Of a stretch of 64,000 nucleotides of DNA, positions 13,308 through 26,512 are shown in pieces. The position numbers and the translations under genes are program-made. Position 1 is the stretch's first letter. Each line of letters opens with the position of its first letter. The notes beneath the pieces were generated by a model. It worked only from the letters and a program-made list of their open reading frames with translations, made no database searches and was not told the DNA's origin. The stretch is from Lepraria neglecta (lineage: Eukaryota; Ascomycota; Lecanoromycetes; Lecanorales; Stereocaulaceae), in contig CM065648.1 in assembly GCA_033220425.1 (NCBI GenBank), positions 124,001-188,000 on the forward strand, in the 5' to 3' direction.

Positions 13308-16300
13308 TCAGTGTTCCTCGAGCAACCTAAGAATCTGCTCCGCTGCCTTTTCCAACGCCTTGCAAAATAGGTCCGTCCGACCCTCAGTACTTTGTACAAA
13401 AAATTGACACTCAAGCTCGTCAATCTCGTAATGTACAAAGAAGCTCTCAGGATCTGGCATGAAAAACCCAGCCTCCTGCGCTTTCAATCCAACCGAAGCA
13501 TCCGTCTTAAGCTTCCTGGAGCTCAAAACACGCATCATCTCCCAGGTAGGATCATCGAAGAATGCCGGCAACGCTTCTTCTCGCTGGGCTACTTCTCGCA
13601 AGGCTTCGAGGTGGGCAGCGAAGCCTCGGCCTCTTGAGACTCGAGTCATTGTGCTAGCATGGGTGCCAGCTGCTTCTCGGAGCATTTTGGAGCGCTGAGC
13701 AAGTGGAACCTCATCATTGAACGCGGCCTCGCAGAATGTGAACATGGCGGTCGAGACGCTTTGCATCCAATCTAAGCGTCCGCCGCGGAAAAGCATCATT
13801 GTCATCGTCTCCCAAGATGGATATTGCAAGCCGTAATAGAGCAACGAAGCAAGTTGGATTACGATCTGGACTCCTGACTTAGACGGTATCCTGCGATTGC
13901 GAAGGAGTTTGTTCCCTATTGAAGGTAATTTGAAGTGGACAAATTCCACAGGCTTGAAAGTGGTTCTGACATGATTATGAAGGCTATCAATCTCGTCTCG
14001 AAGAATCTCGTTGGTATGGAATCTGAATTCCTCCCAAATTCTCGAGTTGCTGTGAACAGTTGCGTGGTGTTCAGATTCGGATGTGGCTTCAACGATCGCG
14101 GTTGTGATAGAACTATTGATCTGTCGGACAGAAACAGCATCAAGCATTGAATGCTCGCAAACATATCCCGATACGCCGTTCGCGCATACTACGAACTGTA
14201 AGGTTTTGTCACTCCAGCGGTTTCCAGGATCTCCAAGAAGCAGCGAATTACAGCGTTCTGTCGGTGTAGAGGGAGACTCATCGTCAAGGCAAATGAGAAA
14301 AGCTGCAGCTTCGATTGTATTAAGAATTTTCTCATTTTGGAGGCTCATACTCATTACAACGCCTCGGAGCTCTGCCCATGAATCTCGGTCGTCTGCGGTC
14401 AACGTTGCGATAGACGGTAGCATCTGTGACGATATGTGCAGTATCTCATCAATAGCAGCTCTGAGTTTCGCACGTGTTACAGGTTGCGATTCTTGCTCGA
14501 GCGCGATCTTGAAAGCGTGACCCCGGCGGAGAACGATTAGGTACCTGTTGCGCTCGTGCTTTCTTATCCTGTCAACATTCCTATGAGGCTCACGGCATGT
14601 GTTGAACAGCCAACTTAGAGACTGCGGGCACAAACGCTCGTCGTTAAGATAATCTGGCTCAAGCTCATTGGCCTCAAGCCTTTTTTGAAGGGCATAGGCT
14701 GTTTCTGCAATTATGGCCGCTCTTTCCGCTTGGCCGTGGGCTCGCTCGGTCAGTGGGTGCACGCCGTAGAAGGTACCAAACGGATGGATCGGCAGTCGTC
14801 GTCTGAGATAGACACCCGAGACTTGTAGATCGTAAAGCCAATTGTCAAGTTCCGGATTTTTCTTACGGACCTCTAGCTTCTCCTGGAGAAGTTTACCTGA
14901 CTTTCTTTTGAATACTCTAGCAGCCTCAGAAGTCCTTTCGAAATCCTTTGCTTTCAGAAACGGTCTCGCTGAGGTAAGGTAAAGATCTATAGTATCCTCA
15001 ACACTTGGTAGAGGCAGTGCTGGGAGTTTGTTTTCTTCTGAGGTGTTGCAAATTTCGATCGCGAATTCAACTGGAGAGGCAATTTGACTCGTAATACCGC
15101 TTTTCGATCCGCTTATTGGATTACCAAATTTTTCTCGCAACAATCCTGACCTTGACGCGACCTTATCACTCAGCGTGGCCATGCTAGGCTCGTCCAGGAT
15201 CTCAGACGCATTGACTGCTGCATCAAAATTCTGCCGAATGAAGTTCTTGACTTCAATCGCTGTCAGAGAGTCGAGGCCAAAATCTTGCAAAGATCTGTCC
15301 TGATCGAAATCCTCTTTACCAACGGAGATGAGGCTTGCAGCCTTCTGGCTTATGGCCTCAGAGATGACGACTTTGGCCTTTTCGAGGGTGTTTGCGGCCA
15401 TGATGCTCGTCTTGTCACCCAACGACAGTGCCTTTCTTGCGGGCGCTTTGATTTTGCGGGTACCTCGCACTTGTGTGAACATGGCACTCTTGGTTGTCGG
15501 GGTCGCGTTCTCAGCTTCGTGAATAGATGCACCATCGATCCCTATAGCGAACTGCCCAGAACCCCGCCGCCAAGTATCTGGAGATAGAGCCCATTCGAAA
15601 ATCGCGCTCAATTGCTCGCTTTTAATAGGTATCAATCCTTGCCGGAGCAGATTTTGAGCCCTCACCTGGCCCGCCTTGTTTCCGTAAGTAGCACTGTCTT
15701 CGATCATGCCAAGGTCGAGTGCTATGTAAGCGGTTTGGGTGCTTTCTCTACTCAATGCGAAGGCGTCCTGGTAGGTATTTCCTGCCGCATAATTCGCTTG
15801 ACCGCGAGTGCCTATTACGCCACTCAGTGAGGAAAGCATTACGAAAAAATCGAGCGGCGAAGACCTAAAAGCCTCATCGAGATTTTGTGTTCCATGCATC
15901 TTAGTCTGTAATGGGACCTGCCAATCCTCAGCACTCATATGCTCCAGAACTCGGTCTTTTATTACGGCTGCGGACTGTAAAACACCCCTTGTAGGCGGTA
16001 GCTTGAGAGATTCGAGCTTTCTAGCAATATCTGATACTGCGCTACTCTTCGTTATGTCGCAGTCAATGGCGTAGAGCTTCAGACCAGGCGAATGTTGCTG
16101 CAGACCCTCTTGGAGGCTGTCAATCTTTGCTGGAGTTAGAGACCTACGAGATAAGAGCACGAGATGCTTTGCGCCATATTTGGCCATCAAGGCAGATGCT
16201 CTCTGGCCAAGATCACCCAAGCCTCCTGCAATGACATAGGTTGCATCTGGTCGAAGGTTGCATGCGCCCCGATATGAGTATGCTAGATCCCTACGACGTA

Positions 16301-19300
16301 CCCTGACTTTGGTGTTGGCCTCCGCGGTAAGGACGATATTCTCAATTGACTCCAATTTCCGTGACTCCGCAAGAGCCTCCTCGATCTGAGACACAGCTAT
16401 GCACTTGATGCTTGTACTGGGCGTAAATCTCTCCGGGAGCATCGAGACTGCCTTTTCGAGACTATATGCCAGCTTTCCTGGCTGGTGTCGGGCTATCGTA
16501 TCCACATCGAGTGACACAAAGGAGATATCTCGTCTGGTGAACTTCGGCAAAATAACGTTAATGTCATCTCCAGCTCGCGAAATCTGCACATACACCCCAA
16601 GAACTGCCACGCAGCCTCCAAGATCGGGTGCCGGTCTGTCAGAGGGCATTGCAACAACAACATCTGCCCCCTTTCCGTCAGTGAGCCTTATGACGTTTCT
16701 TTTCAGTCTCCAGTCTCTTTCTGATAGAAAACGTGAAGGTGGTAAACTGAACGTCGTCGCAAAATCTTCTCGCTGCGCAGGTGTAGCCACAGTAGCTAAT
16801 ATTTTGGCTCCAGTACTTTTTGCCATTGCAATGGCGAGTTGGCCGTAGACACCAGATGCTTCATGTATCAGGATACTATGGCCTTCTCGGAGCTTTGCAA
16901 TTTCAATCAGAGAGTAGTAGGTAGCTATCAACGGGATTGCCATTGCTGTAGCAACCGGTAAGGACAAACGGCTGGGTATACGAGTGACATTGCAGATTTC
17001 GGTACGAGGGTAGTTGACGTAAGCTGAGTCGTGAAGATTCCAGCCAATGACGGTATCCCCTTTCTTGAGTGTAGTTTGTGCTTTGCTACCAATAGCCCTG
17101 ACAGTGCCTGCGAACTCGCGAATGACGGGTAGAGAGCGTGCCATTCGCCCTTTGGCTTGAACAATATGTCTCGGGTCGAAAGAGTGGGCCAATGCTTCTA
17201 CTTCCACTTCGGTCGGTTTCGGCAGGCCTGATGCTGCGGAACTATCGGTAAAGTAGACGCCGTTTCGGCAGTTGAAAGAATCCACGTCAAACGCGAGGTA
17301 ATCCTTGGATCGTGAATAGAGCACTTCTTCCACTGGCGGCTCATTTGCTTGCGCCATTATGTTGTTGATCTGAGGATCTAATACCAAACGAGGAACCAAC
17401 ATTTGACTTAAGTGGTAAACGTACTCAAGTTCATCGCAACCTTTGAGGGATCTCTGAACAACCTCAGCAGCCGCACGCGAGACTGCCTGTGAGTCTTTTC
17501 CAATGTCGTCTAATATGTCAAGAGTAGTGAATCTGAGTTGTTCATGCTCTGCACGAGCGGATCGAGCAAAACCCGTAATCAGCGCGCTTTTCGGATAGCT
17601 GCTAGAAACCGCATCAGCCTTTCCAAACCGAGTAGAAACCCAGATAATGGTGGACACTAAATCGATCCTCTTCGTGATAGACTGGAAAAGCGCTTCGGTT
17701 GGGCTCTCCAAGAAGGGTTGCTCGCTGTCATCCAGTACGACATAGGTTGCTTGGGCGGTCACAGCTCGCGAAGCCCATGTTGCAGGTGTCACTTCATGAC
17801 CATCTTTATTTAACAGCACAGTCAGCATGGTAGCAAATTTCCGGCAGCTATGGGCTGCAATCAAGTTAATATGGGCTCCCAGTTGCTCGGATTCGTCTCC
17901 CATTTTGCAAGCTTCACACGGTGAAAACTTCGTACTTCTCAAGCTGCTGAGGAGTGATTTGTCATCCAATGATCTTATACCAATCCCCAAATCGGGACTA
18001 TTCTCCACGCTTTCTTGGGCCTTTGCTGTAATTTCAGGTATCCATTGCATTTGATAAGCCATATCGCGCCTGTCCGAGGATGAGGACCGCCCTGTTTCAG
18101 GGTCGCCGACTCCGAGTAGTTTTATCCTCGAGATCGTCAGTAACGGTTGCTTATCAGTCATCACTCCATCACCCGAAACGGAAATGTCGACGAAAGCGGA
18201 CCTTTCACCGTTCGGGTAAAGCTCTACGGCGGCAAAGAGACCATCTCCAGGCGTATTGCTGATATGAGGAAATACAGTCAACTCTTCAATGAAGACTGGC
18301 ATGACGGGTTGGGGTCCGTATTGACGTTCATAAAGTGGCAACGCGGTGTGCAAAAGAGCATCTAAAGTTGTGGGGTGAATAACGTGCGGCTGCTGGTATC
18401 CAGCAGGCATTGTTGACTTGATGTCTGGAATGATGACATAACCAATGGCTTGCGAATCCGCGATTCGCAATTCTTTAATGCATGCAAAGCAAGGCCCGTA
18501 AGTGTTTCCGTTGGCCTGGAGCTGACTATATATGTCATAGGCGCTCAATTTGCATGACCTCATCAGGTGGGTTTCAGCAAGCTCGGGTTCCCTGCTTTGG
18601 GGATCTCCCGATCTTGGATCAGAAGCCGGATTTGCAAGTATTCGTCCACGGCACTGCTCATGCCAGTCATCGTACTCAGATAGCGCATAGATTCGGAATT
18701 CGTCCCAAAGTGTTTGACCAAGCAGCTGCGGACGGAAGCATATTTGTAGCTCTACGGTTTTAGGAGCTGGAGGGACAACGAGTGCTTTCATGAAGCTGAC
18801 ACTCTCTACCACGAAGCTTTGAGGATCCAACCCTTTGTCTTTTGCGAGCTCCTTGGACGCCTCAATGGCCATGCACACATAGCCAGCGCCTGGAAAGGTG
18901 ATCAGCCCATCTACCACGTGATCTGCCAGCCAAGGTAAGCTCTCAATACTGCAAACGTAGCGCCAACTCGGTTCTAGGCTTGGAGAACTCGTGATTCTGA
19001 TACCGAGCAGATCGTGACAGGGATTTTGACGCATGCGATAACTTCTGCTTAGGCGCGATTCTTGCCAGTAAGTAGTCGAATGATCCCACGGGTAGGTAGG
19101 CAGGTTTTGAAGTACACGAAGCCGGCTATTCGACTTCGATAAACAATTTACGCTTTGTATATCAACGGGGTACCCATACTCGAAGAGCCATCCTGACAGT
19201 GAAAGGATACTCTCTACTGCATCTCGGCCTCTTGTTAATACCGGTGAGTATGAATAGGTCAAGGAACCCGCCACTTCTGTCATAGTTTGCCGAAAGGGTC

Positions 19301-22032
19301 CTGCAAGGGCGCCATGCGGCCCTAGCTCAATTGAAAGGTGGTTCGCAGCCCTGCTATACGATCTGCCAAGCTCAAGATTGCAATATTCCTTCACAGCATC
19401 CAAAAAGCGGACTTTAAAAATCAGGTTGTCGACCCAATAGTCCGAGCCGAAGTCTTTATTTTTCTGCGTACCTGTAACGCTCGATATGAAGGTCACTTGA
19501 TCATCGATGGTGTTGTTTTCGATGGTTCCCAAAGAGCAAAGATAGTCGTGGGCTACTCGGCGCATATGATGAGAATGATAAGCGGTATCGACTTTCAATT
19601 TTCTGTTGAAGATACCAGAGTCGTCCAACCTTTCCTGCAATTCCACGATAGCAGGCTCGTCACCCGAGACTGTTGTACTAGATGAGCTGTTGACACAAGC
19701 TAAGGAGACAACGCCTTTCCGCGTTTCCAGAAGTAGGGGAGAGACTTGACTTTCACCCAAGCCGACGGAGAGCATAGCACCCTTACTTGAAATCTTCTGC
19801 TTACAAACAGTTGAAAGCAAGCTGCGACAGAAAGACACTTTAAGTGCAGTCCTATGAGAAATTGCACCTGCAGCATATGCCGCAGCTATCTCGCCACTTG
19901 AGTGTCCTATCACCGTTGCTGGTCTGACCCCAAAGCTCGCAAGCAAAGCTATCAAAGCGATCTGAAGAGCAGTGCTAGAGGGTTGCGCAATGTCACTCTG
20001 GTGGATTCGGCTGTCCTTTTCTCCACGTTCGAGTTCGCGCACCAAAGCCCATGAAGTCCCTAGGTCTCGAAGGATCTCGTCAGATTGGAGAAGGGAGTCT
20101 CGGAATACTGGATATTTGAGATTCAACTCGCGGCCCATTGCATGCCACTGGGCACCTTGTCCCGTAAAGATGAACAGCAGTCTGAGAGCTTTCGAGCTTT
20201 TCGTGGAGACTATATTTCCACTCAAACGAAGCAGAAACTCATCCCTCGAACCTGCTTGGAAAGTGTGACGCCACTGGTGCATAGATCTGCGGCTTGCCAA
20301 GGTGTAAGCGAGACTATCGAGGTCCAATCCGGCTCCAGATTGTGCAGACGTCCAACAACGGATATTGTTAGCAATGGCAAGAACCTTTTGTTGAGTATTA
20401 CCCGTAACAAGGAAGAGCCGCCTTTCGATGTTTTTAAGGCTTTGTCCTGTATTCGATTCCCCTTCAAAGACATCTCTGAATTCTTCTATCGGCGCTCTTT
20501 GGATATCGGACTGCCCTTGGCTGTGCTGAGATAAGCGACATGGCACAGGAGCGAGCTGATGGACTTGGGGGCCAGTCTCATCATTTCGAGTTTCATTGCG
20601 TCCCTCTGTAAGGAGTTTCCTGCCGTTGGCGCAAGTTTCACCTTTGATAGTCTGATGGCAATGATAAAGATTGGCCATTTGTGTAGAGGCGCGCTCAAGG
20701 ATTGCGTGTGCGTTGACACCACCGTAGCCAAAGCTGTTCACAGATGCTCTCTCCAGATTGGGCAGAGGCTCAAGCTTCTGGGGTATCTGTAACATGTCAA
20801 AGTCTGTTGGGAGGTTGGCTCACATTGCCACTTACCCTCATGTTCCATTTGTCTAGCTCCAATTCTGATTTCGGCTCTTGAAAGTCGGCATTGGGCAGGA
20901 GGTATCCCCTTTCAAGCATGAGAACAGTCTTGATCAGACCGGCCAAACCACTCGAACTTTCAAGATGCCCAATATTGGACTTGATTGATCCTATATAAAG
21001 TGGGTTTGAAGGGGGACGATTCTTGCAAAAGGCTTGGGCAATCCCTTGCAGTTCTGCCACATCGCCTGCCGCAGTCCCGGTACCGTGAGCTTCCATATAC
21101 TGAACGGTACATGGATCCAGACCGGCCTGTTGGTACGTAGTTCTCTGAAGGGTCTCCTGTGCTTTAGCGCTCGGCAACGTGATGCCCTTTGTCTTGCCAT
21201 CGTGGTTCACAGACGTGTTGCGGATGACGGCCCGAATACTGTCGCCTGCGTTCAAGGCATCGTCAAGGCGCTTCAATACCACTGCTGTAACACCTTCTCC
21301 GCGACCGTATCCAGCCCCCCGAGCGTCAAAAGGATATGATCTTCCGTTATCATTGAGCATATACAATTTACTCATAGCAATCATGTGATCGGGATTCAAG
21401 ATTAGGCTGACACCACAAGCTAGAGCAGCACTCGACTCCCCAGCTCGTAAACTCTGGCAAGCCTGGTGGAGTGCAACCATGCTGCCCGAGCACCCCGTAT
21501 CCAAAGTCATTGACGGACCGTTGAGATGAAAAAAATAAGAGATGCGATTTGACAGAATAGCTTCTCCGCAGCCGGTCGCGTGATACTTTGGGATCTCAAT
21601 GGGATCTTTGTATATGTTTCTGTCGTAATCTCGCGTGAACATCGCCGTATAGACCGCTGTATCTGAGCCTCGAACCTGATCGATTGGAATTCCAGCATTC
21701 TCAAACGCCTCGTACGAAGCCTCTAACAGAAGGCGTTGTTGAGGATCCGTTGCTTGAGCTTCAGCAGCGGACATTCCAAAGAACCCAGCGTCGAAGGCCG
21801 CGAGATCATTATCTTGGCTGAGAAAGTGACCACCGCGGTGGTTCGTAGTGCCATTGTTTTCTGGATTCGGATGGTAGAAAGCGTCTTCGTTGAATCTTTC
21901 CGACGGGACTGGCGACCATGTATTTTTTCCATTGGCCAGCAGATCCCACAGGCCTTCGGTGTCAGAAACACCTCCAGGAAGGCGGCAACCTATGCCAATG
22001 ATAGCAATCGGAATTGGTGAACACTCCGCCAT
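13308..22032 (-). CDS. Highly reducing polyketide synthase with C-terminal carnitine acyltransferase domain
   Basis: Two exons (22032-20836, 20786-13308) around a 49-nt GTAAGT..CAG intron give 2,891 residues. Domain order: KS 1-430 with Cys181 (DTGCSGS), His316 (EAHGTGT) and His356 (KSNIGH); AT with Ser695 in GHSSGE; DH with His1022 in an HxxxGxxxxP motif and Asp1208; a structural KR-like spacer; ER about 1570-1900; KR with GGLGDLG at 1920 and Tyr2065 (YAAGN); ACP with Ser2239 (LDSL); then a choline/carnitine acyltransferase domain about 2319-2891 with catalytic His2611 (CEHSMLDA). The DH-ER gap is too short for a C-methyltransferase. The ER looks degenerate: its nucleotide motif reads EASGVYGQ and the stretch after DVVV is shortened. 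HR-PKSs build reduced linear chains from malonyl-CoA. cAT domains in this position are known to release the chain onto alcohol acceptors. The start ATG has good context (AACCATGG). The MFS gene diverges from its promoter. Confidence 0.96.
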
Positions 22033-22732
22033 GGTTTCCTTTCTTGCACACTGACTGGATCAGCTAATACGGTGAGCACTCCCATACCATCTGTTTAATT
22101 GCTTGTCGAGTTGACTACAGATTTTCACAATACAAATGGCAAGGCTTTCATTGACATTTAATTTGTCACTGGGGGCCGTTAGAAGAACGAACGGATCAAC
22201 GATAAATATGTTACAGCTGAAGCTAAAGAAGCAACGAGAAAAGCAGCTTTACGGACCTGCCTATTTCGGGTCCGTTTGCGCTCCTCAAATCGATACAAAG
22301 GCCCCCTCAAGGCTTAGTAAGTACATCACTGCATCAAAGAGAAGGCTCCTACCTATACTCAATTGGGGTCGCAAATGCTGACATCGTTGCCTGGCGCACA
22401 ATGTAGGTTCCCATCTGATCACCCGACAGTGTGGTACGAACTGATGACGATAGAATAACCAAGGGATCTTGAATATGTGGGTTCCCGTTTCGATACATGT
22501 GCCCTCGTCAGATCCGGTTCGTTGCGTCGCGCTATAGACTCCGCTCCATCAAGGGAAATCTATTCGAACCCTGACTATTCGGATCTGTCTTCTGCATTCG
22601 AATGCACCACAGCAGAGATTCTCTTGACCTATGCCGCTTCTTTGGTTCTCAAAGTGAGATTGGGTAAATGTGATACGTTCAGATTGCCAATTTCCATCGA
22701 AGTTTGCGCTAAGCACTAGCGTAGCCGAACTT

Positions 22733-22742
22733 TCGGCGCCGA
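22733..22742. promoter_or_regulatory. Palindrome TCGGCGCCGA
   Basis: Perfect 10-bp palindrome with inverted CGG/CCG triplets two bases apart, in the divergent PKS/MFS promoter. Fungal Zn2Cys6 regulators bind paired CGG or TCG half-sites. Actual binding is inference. Confidence 0.4.
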
Positions 22743-22828
22743 CTACAGGTAATCCCTTAAATCTCTCACACTCTTAATTACGGAGGCGAGGGAGGCTGCA
22801 GGCATTTGCCTTGTTGGTGGCTCCCAAA

Positions 22829-22840
22829 CGGACATGTCCG
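22829..22840. promoter_or_regulatory. CGG-N6-CCG palindrome, candidate Zn2Cys6 site
   Basis: Perfect 12-bp palindrome CGGACATGTCCG in the divergent promoter. Inverted CGG triplets six bases apart are the classical target layout of Ppr1/UaY-type binuclear zinc-cluster factors. It lies about 0.8 kb from the PKS start and 0.6 kb from the MFS start. Confidence 0.5.
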
Positions 22841-23446
22841 ACTGGTGCGGATATTTGTATCATATCACGCCACCTCAGAGCAGCGCGATTGCATCTTCTG
22901 AAGGGAGAGTTGATCCACGATTATGGCTCCTTGGATTGTCAAGTATGGTCAGAGCCAGTCTGCCTGCTGCAAAAAGCTGCATGTGGCAACGGTATGCAAT
23001 GGACGACAGACACCAATCTCTTTCCCTGCGTTCTTAATATAGAAGTTAGCGGTCAAGAACATTTAGGCAGAAGTTATTGGATAATCGGAGATTGGGCGGG
23101 CATAGATCCTGCTTCCGTAATGAGGCAAACAAGGCGGTGAGGCAGAGACTCTAGGTCCGAAAGGGCAGAAGCTGCGTTCTCACATCACGAGACGATCTAG
23201 GATTCTTCGGAAGCCATCGTCCCTCTTGACTAACGAATTCCAGCATGCACACCCCGAGCTCAACTCTACACTCTAGCTTTTTAGGCTTACACAACACGTC
23301 GATACAGACGGCGTTTTTGAAATCGTTACTCTCTTTACTTCCATGAGGGTTGCTGCCACCGTACCGTGAGAAAGTTGAAAAGCCTTAAAACCCAATAAAG
23401 CTTAGCAAGGAAAGAAAAGAGGATATCTCCAATAATAGTGTTCGAG

Positions 23447-25249
23447 ATGTCTTTCGAAAAGCATCAGATTGAGAGAAAGGAGCAGACGACAGATGGAAAA
23501 GAAGTCTGCGATGATCTTGTTCCGGACGATATATCGCCCCTCGAGAATAGCCTTGAAACGCTGGAGGTTGGGAAGGAGTATCCAAGCGGTATCAAGTTCA
23601 TACTTCTGACTATCGGGCTTATGGCTGTCGTACTTATGGTTGCACTCGATAATTTCATCATCTGTGAGTTTAAGCCATAACATGGTCCCCATCGATCACG
23701 AATACTGACATCCAAAGCGACGGCCATACCAACTCTCACCACCCATTTCGATAACCTCAATCTTGTCGGCTGGTACGGCAGCTCATATTTTCTCACGCTG
23801 ATGTCGTTTCAGCCTGGGTTCGGCCAATTGTGCACCCTTTTCCCTGTTAAAAGAATTTATCTGGTATCCATTGCAGGATTTGAGCTTGGATCTATCATCA
23901 GCGCATTAGCTCCCAATTCGATAGCTTTCATTGCTGGACGTTTGATCTCGGGAGCCTTTGGTGGTGGACTTTGGTGCGGCACTCTCACGCTGATGGCACA
24001 CGCGGTGCCCGTCAACAAAAGGCATCTCTACGTTTCTATCGTGACGAGTATGTATGGCGTTGCGTCTGCTGCAGGACCACTTCTGGGAGGAGTCTTCACG
24101 GACTCACCAAGGTTGACGTGGAGGTTTTGCTTTTGGATCAACTTACGTGCAGTCTGAACCTGTCCTTCACCTCTTACACCACTGACAGCCTATAGCCATT
24201 GGATTCGTTTCATTCCTGATCATTGTGTTCTACGTTAAATCGACTATGGCGCCGAGTCCATCTGCTTCCATGCTCTTGAAGCAGAAGCTTGCAAGACTTG
24301 ATATACTTGGAGCTCTGCTACTGCTTGCGGCATTCGTGTGCCTACTTCTGGCTTTGCAATGGGGAGGCACAACGTTTCCTTGGTCCGATTCGAGGGTTTG
24401 GGGATGTCTACTAGGTTTTGGGCTTCTCATAGTCGTCTTTTCAGGGCTACAGATCCGTCTCAAAGACAGGTAAGATTATGAATGTTCATCGCAGTGATCC
24501 ACGATAACTGATCTCATAGCAGAGCCACTGTTCCCGCTCGCATTGTTACCAAACGCACGGCAGCTGCTGGCTGCCTCTTCACAGTTTTTATGTCGACAGC
24601 CATCGGGGTCCATGTGTATTATCTCCCTTTTTACTTCCAGTCGGTCCGTGGCACTACGGCTCGCAGATCTGGAGTGGAGACCTTACCCTACTTGATGTCG
24701 CTCCTATTCACGCCAATGATCAGCGGCAGCTTAATTACGATCGTGGGCTACTATGTCCCGTTCATGCTAATAGGCTGCACACTCATGACAATTGGATCCG
24801 GACTGCTCTTTTCTCTGAGCACCAATAGCTCAGAGGGCCAAATAATAGGTTACCAATTCCTCGCAGCATTTGGAGCCGGTCTGTGCCGCCAAATAGCCTT
24901 TAGCTCAGTACCCATGGTCCTTCACCTGGACGATCTAGCTACAGCGAGTGCACTCGTCGCGTTCTGCAACAGCTTAGGTCCAACGCTTGCAATAGCCATA
25001 GGCCAATCAATATTCACCAATGTCTTCGAGAACCAAGTCAACGGGTTGCCAGGTATCGATGTCGAAAAAGTCATCAACCAGGGGGCAGTAGGGCTCGGAA
25101 CGCTAGTACCCAAGGAACTGCTAGGAGTGCTTCGAGAAGCTTTCAACTTGGCAATCACGCGGGCTTTCATCTTGTCAATTGCTAGTGGGGGTCTTGCACT
25201 GTGTTGTAGCTTTGCCATGCAATGGATAAGTGTGAAGAAGAAACACTAG
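23447..25249 (+). CDS. MFS multidrug/toxin efflux transporter (14-helix, DHA2-like)
   Basis: Four exons (23447-23663, 23718-24146, 24196-24469, 24520-25249), with introns of 54, 49 and 50 nt that all have GT-AG ends, join to 549 residues. After a hydrophilic N-terminus of about 45 residues come the family's LDNFIISTAIPT motif (67-78), GRLISGAFGGG, and the motif-C-like GPLLGG. The second half has the QWGGTTFPW segment typical of fungal toxin pumps of the Tri12/DHA2 kind, and the whole protein is strongly hydrophobic, consistent with about 14 membrane helices. It should sit in the plasma or vacuolar membrane as a proton antiporter. Its head-to-head position with the PKS suggests export of the cluster product or self-protection. 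I started at the ATG at 23447; the frame is open just upstream but without a better start. Confidence 0.93.
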
Positions 25250-26512
25250 CATAGGATATTCTTCATAGTTCAAGCTTTGCCTTAGATGGTTTCCTTAGTT
25301 GGAAATGCAAAATGTCGAGTCTATGTCACCCTCTGTCTAAACAATCCAAAAGCAGCTGAATTTCAAGCGTCAGAGAATATGGAACGCTAAAATGTTGGCA
25401 TTATTCGTTAGAGAACAATAACATATGAATCCATGAAAGCCTATATATCGTTTGACGCCAGAGTACTTTCAAATCACTCACCCCTGCAAGAATTCATAAG
25501 TACTCTGTGACCCTTATTCTGGTACATTGCGAGGGGGAGGATCGTGGGCGATCAATGCAAGTTGTAGAACATGACGTTTATTAGCGATCGACCGATTTGA
25601 TGCAATTCAATCACGAGCCCTGCGCCATCACCTTGAGCGAATCCCTGCACAAACTGAATCCTTTGTTGGTCGTGCATCGCGATTAGCTTACCACCGGTAA
25701 AATTTTAAAATTTTAAAATCAAGAGAACACCAATCCACACCTCTGGGGTCGCGCCCGAACATGCAGGAAGGCTTCACCGTACACGCGCTCCGTTTGGTAG
25801 GGCTCTAATCTGGTACGTTTTCACGAATCGAGCAGGCAGCTATCATTGTTTCCTTTATTCTCGTGTGTGAGAGACAGGTGGCAATTGGGGCGTCCGTGCC
25901 GCAGCTTGCGCAATCCCGCCGTTTCGTTGAACATGCAGTATGACGCTGTCAGCAGGATCAAACCCGGACTGACTTAATTCGGAATGACACACGCTAGAGA
26001 ATGTCTTGCGCAGAAGCAGCTCCGAGGTCCGAGATCCACACTGTCTGATAATGCAACTAACCAGAATGCCGGGGATGAGACCTACACGAGTTTGAAGCAT
26101 GTGGCGCCATGGTGCGCTTGTATTGTGTATTCGTGGGAATCAGGCAAACAGTTTCGGGTTATGCGGAGCAAAGAACCCCCACTCTGTTTTCATGCCGTTT
26201 CAGGGTCACAGGAGCAATAGTTGATACGGTAAGATACATTGCAATATGATACTGCTTTTCGTATTTGGCATACGAGTAGACTTGTTGATGGCTTTCTCGG
26301 GACGAAGCTTCGGGAAGCTCTGGAAAATTGTGTTCCGGAGCTGATATAAAGATGAGCTTCTATAGTATCGAAGCCCTATTTCAGATCGGCGGTCTTTCAA
26401 ATCTTGCTCTACGTGGATGGAAGGGCATGTGTGTGCTACCAACTCATATTAGATTTCCTAGTATCTTAAACCTATGCAAAGAAGAGATGGAACGAGACAA
26501 AAAATGTGAAAA
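25250..26512. other. Intergenic, no gene seen
   Basis: 1.26 kb between the MFS gene and the 3' end of the convergent rhodopsin-like gene. It includes an AT palindrome (AAAATTTTAAAATTTTAAAA-like) near 25,700. Short frames on both strands are not convincing. Confidence 0.45.

Larger units (their letters stand above)
22033..23446. promoter_or_regulatory. Divergent promoter region, PKS (-) / MFS exporter (+)
   Basis: A 1.4-kb gap between two head-to-head genes, with no convincing gene of its own. It carries at least two perfect CGG-type palindromes, listed separately. Short plus-strand frames at 22136-23140 lack recognisable content. A shared regulator acting from here is plausible, but no transcription-factor gene is seen in the window. 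Confidence 0.6.

Noticed and set aside
16399-16848. Long plus-strand frames inside the PKS gene (also 14083, 20085, 15285).
   Set aside because: Antisense shadows of a continuous 2,492-codon exon with full domain content.
22477-23140. Possible small gene(s) in the PKS/MFS intergenic region.
   Set aside because: Frames are short and overlapping, with no splice pattern or recognisable residues; the region is better read as promoter.
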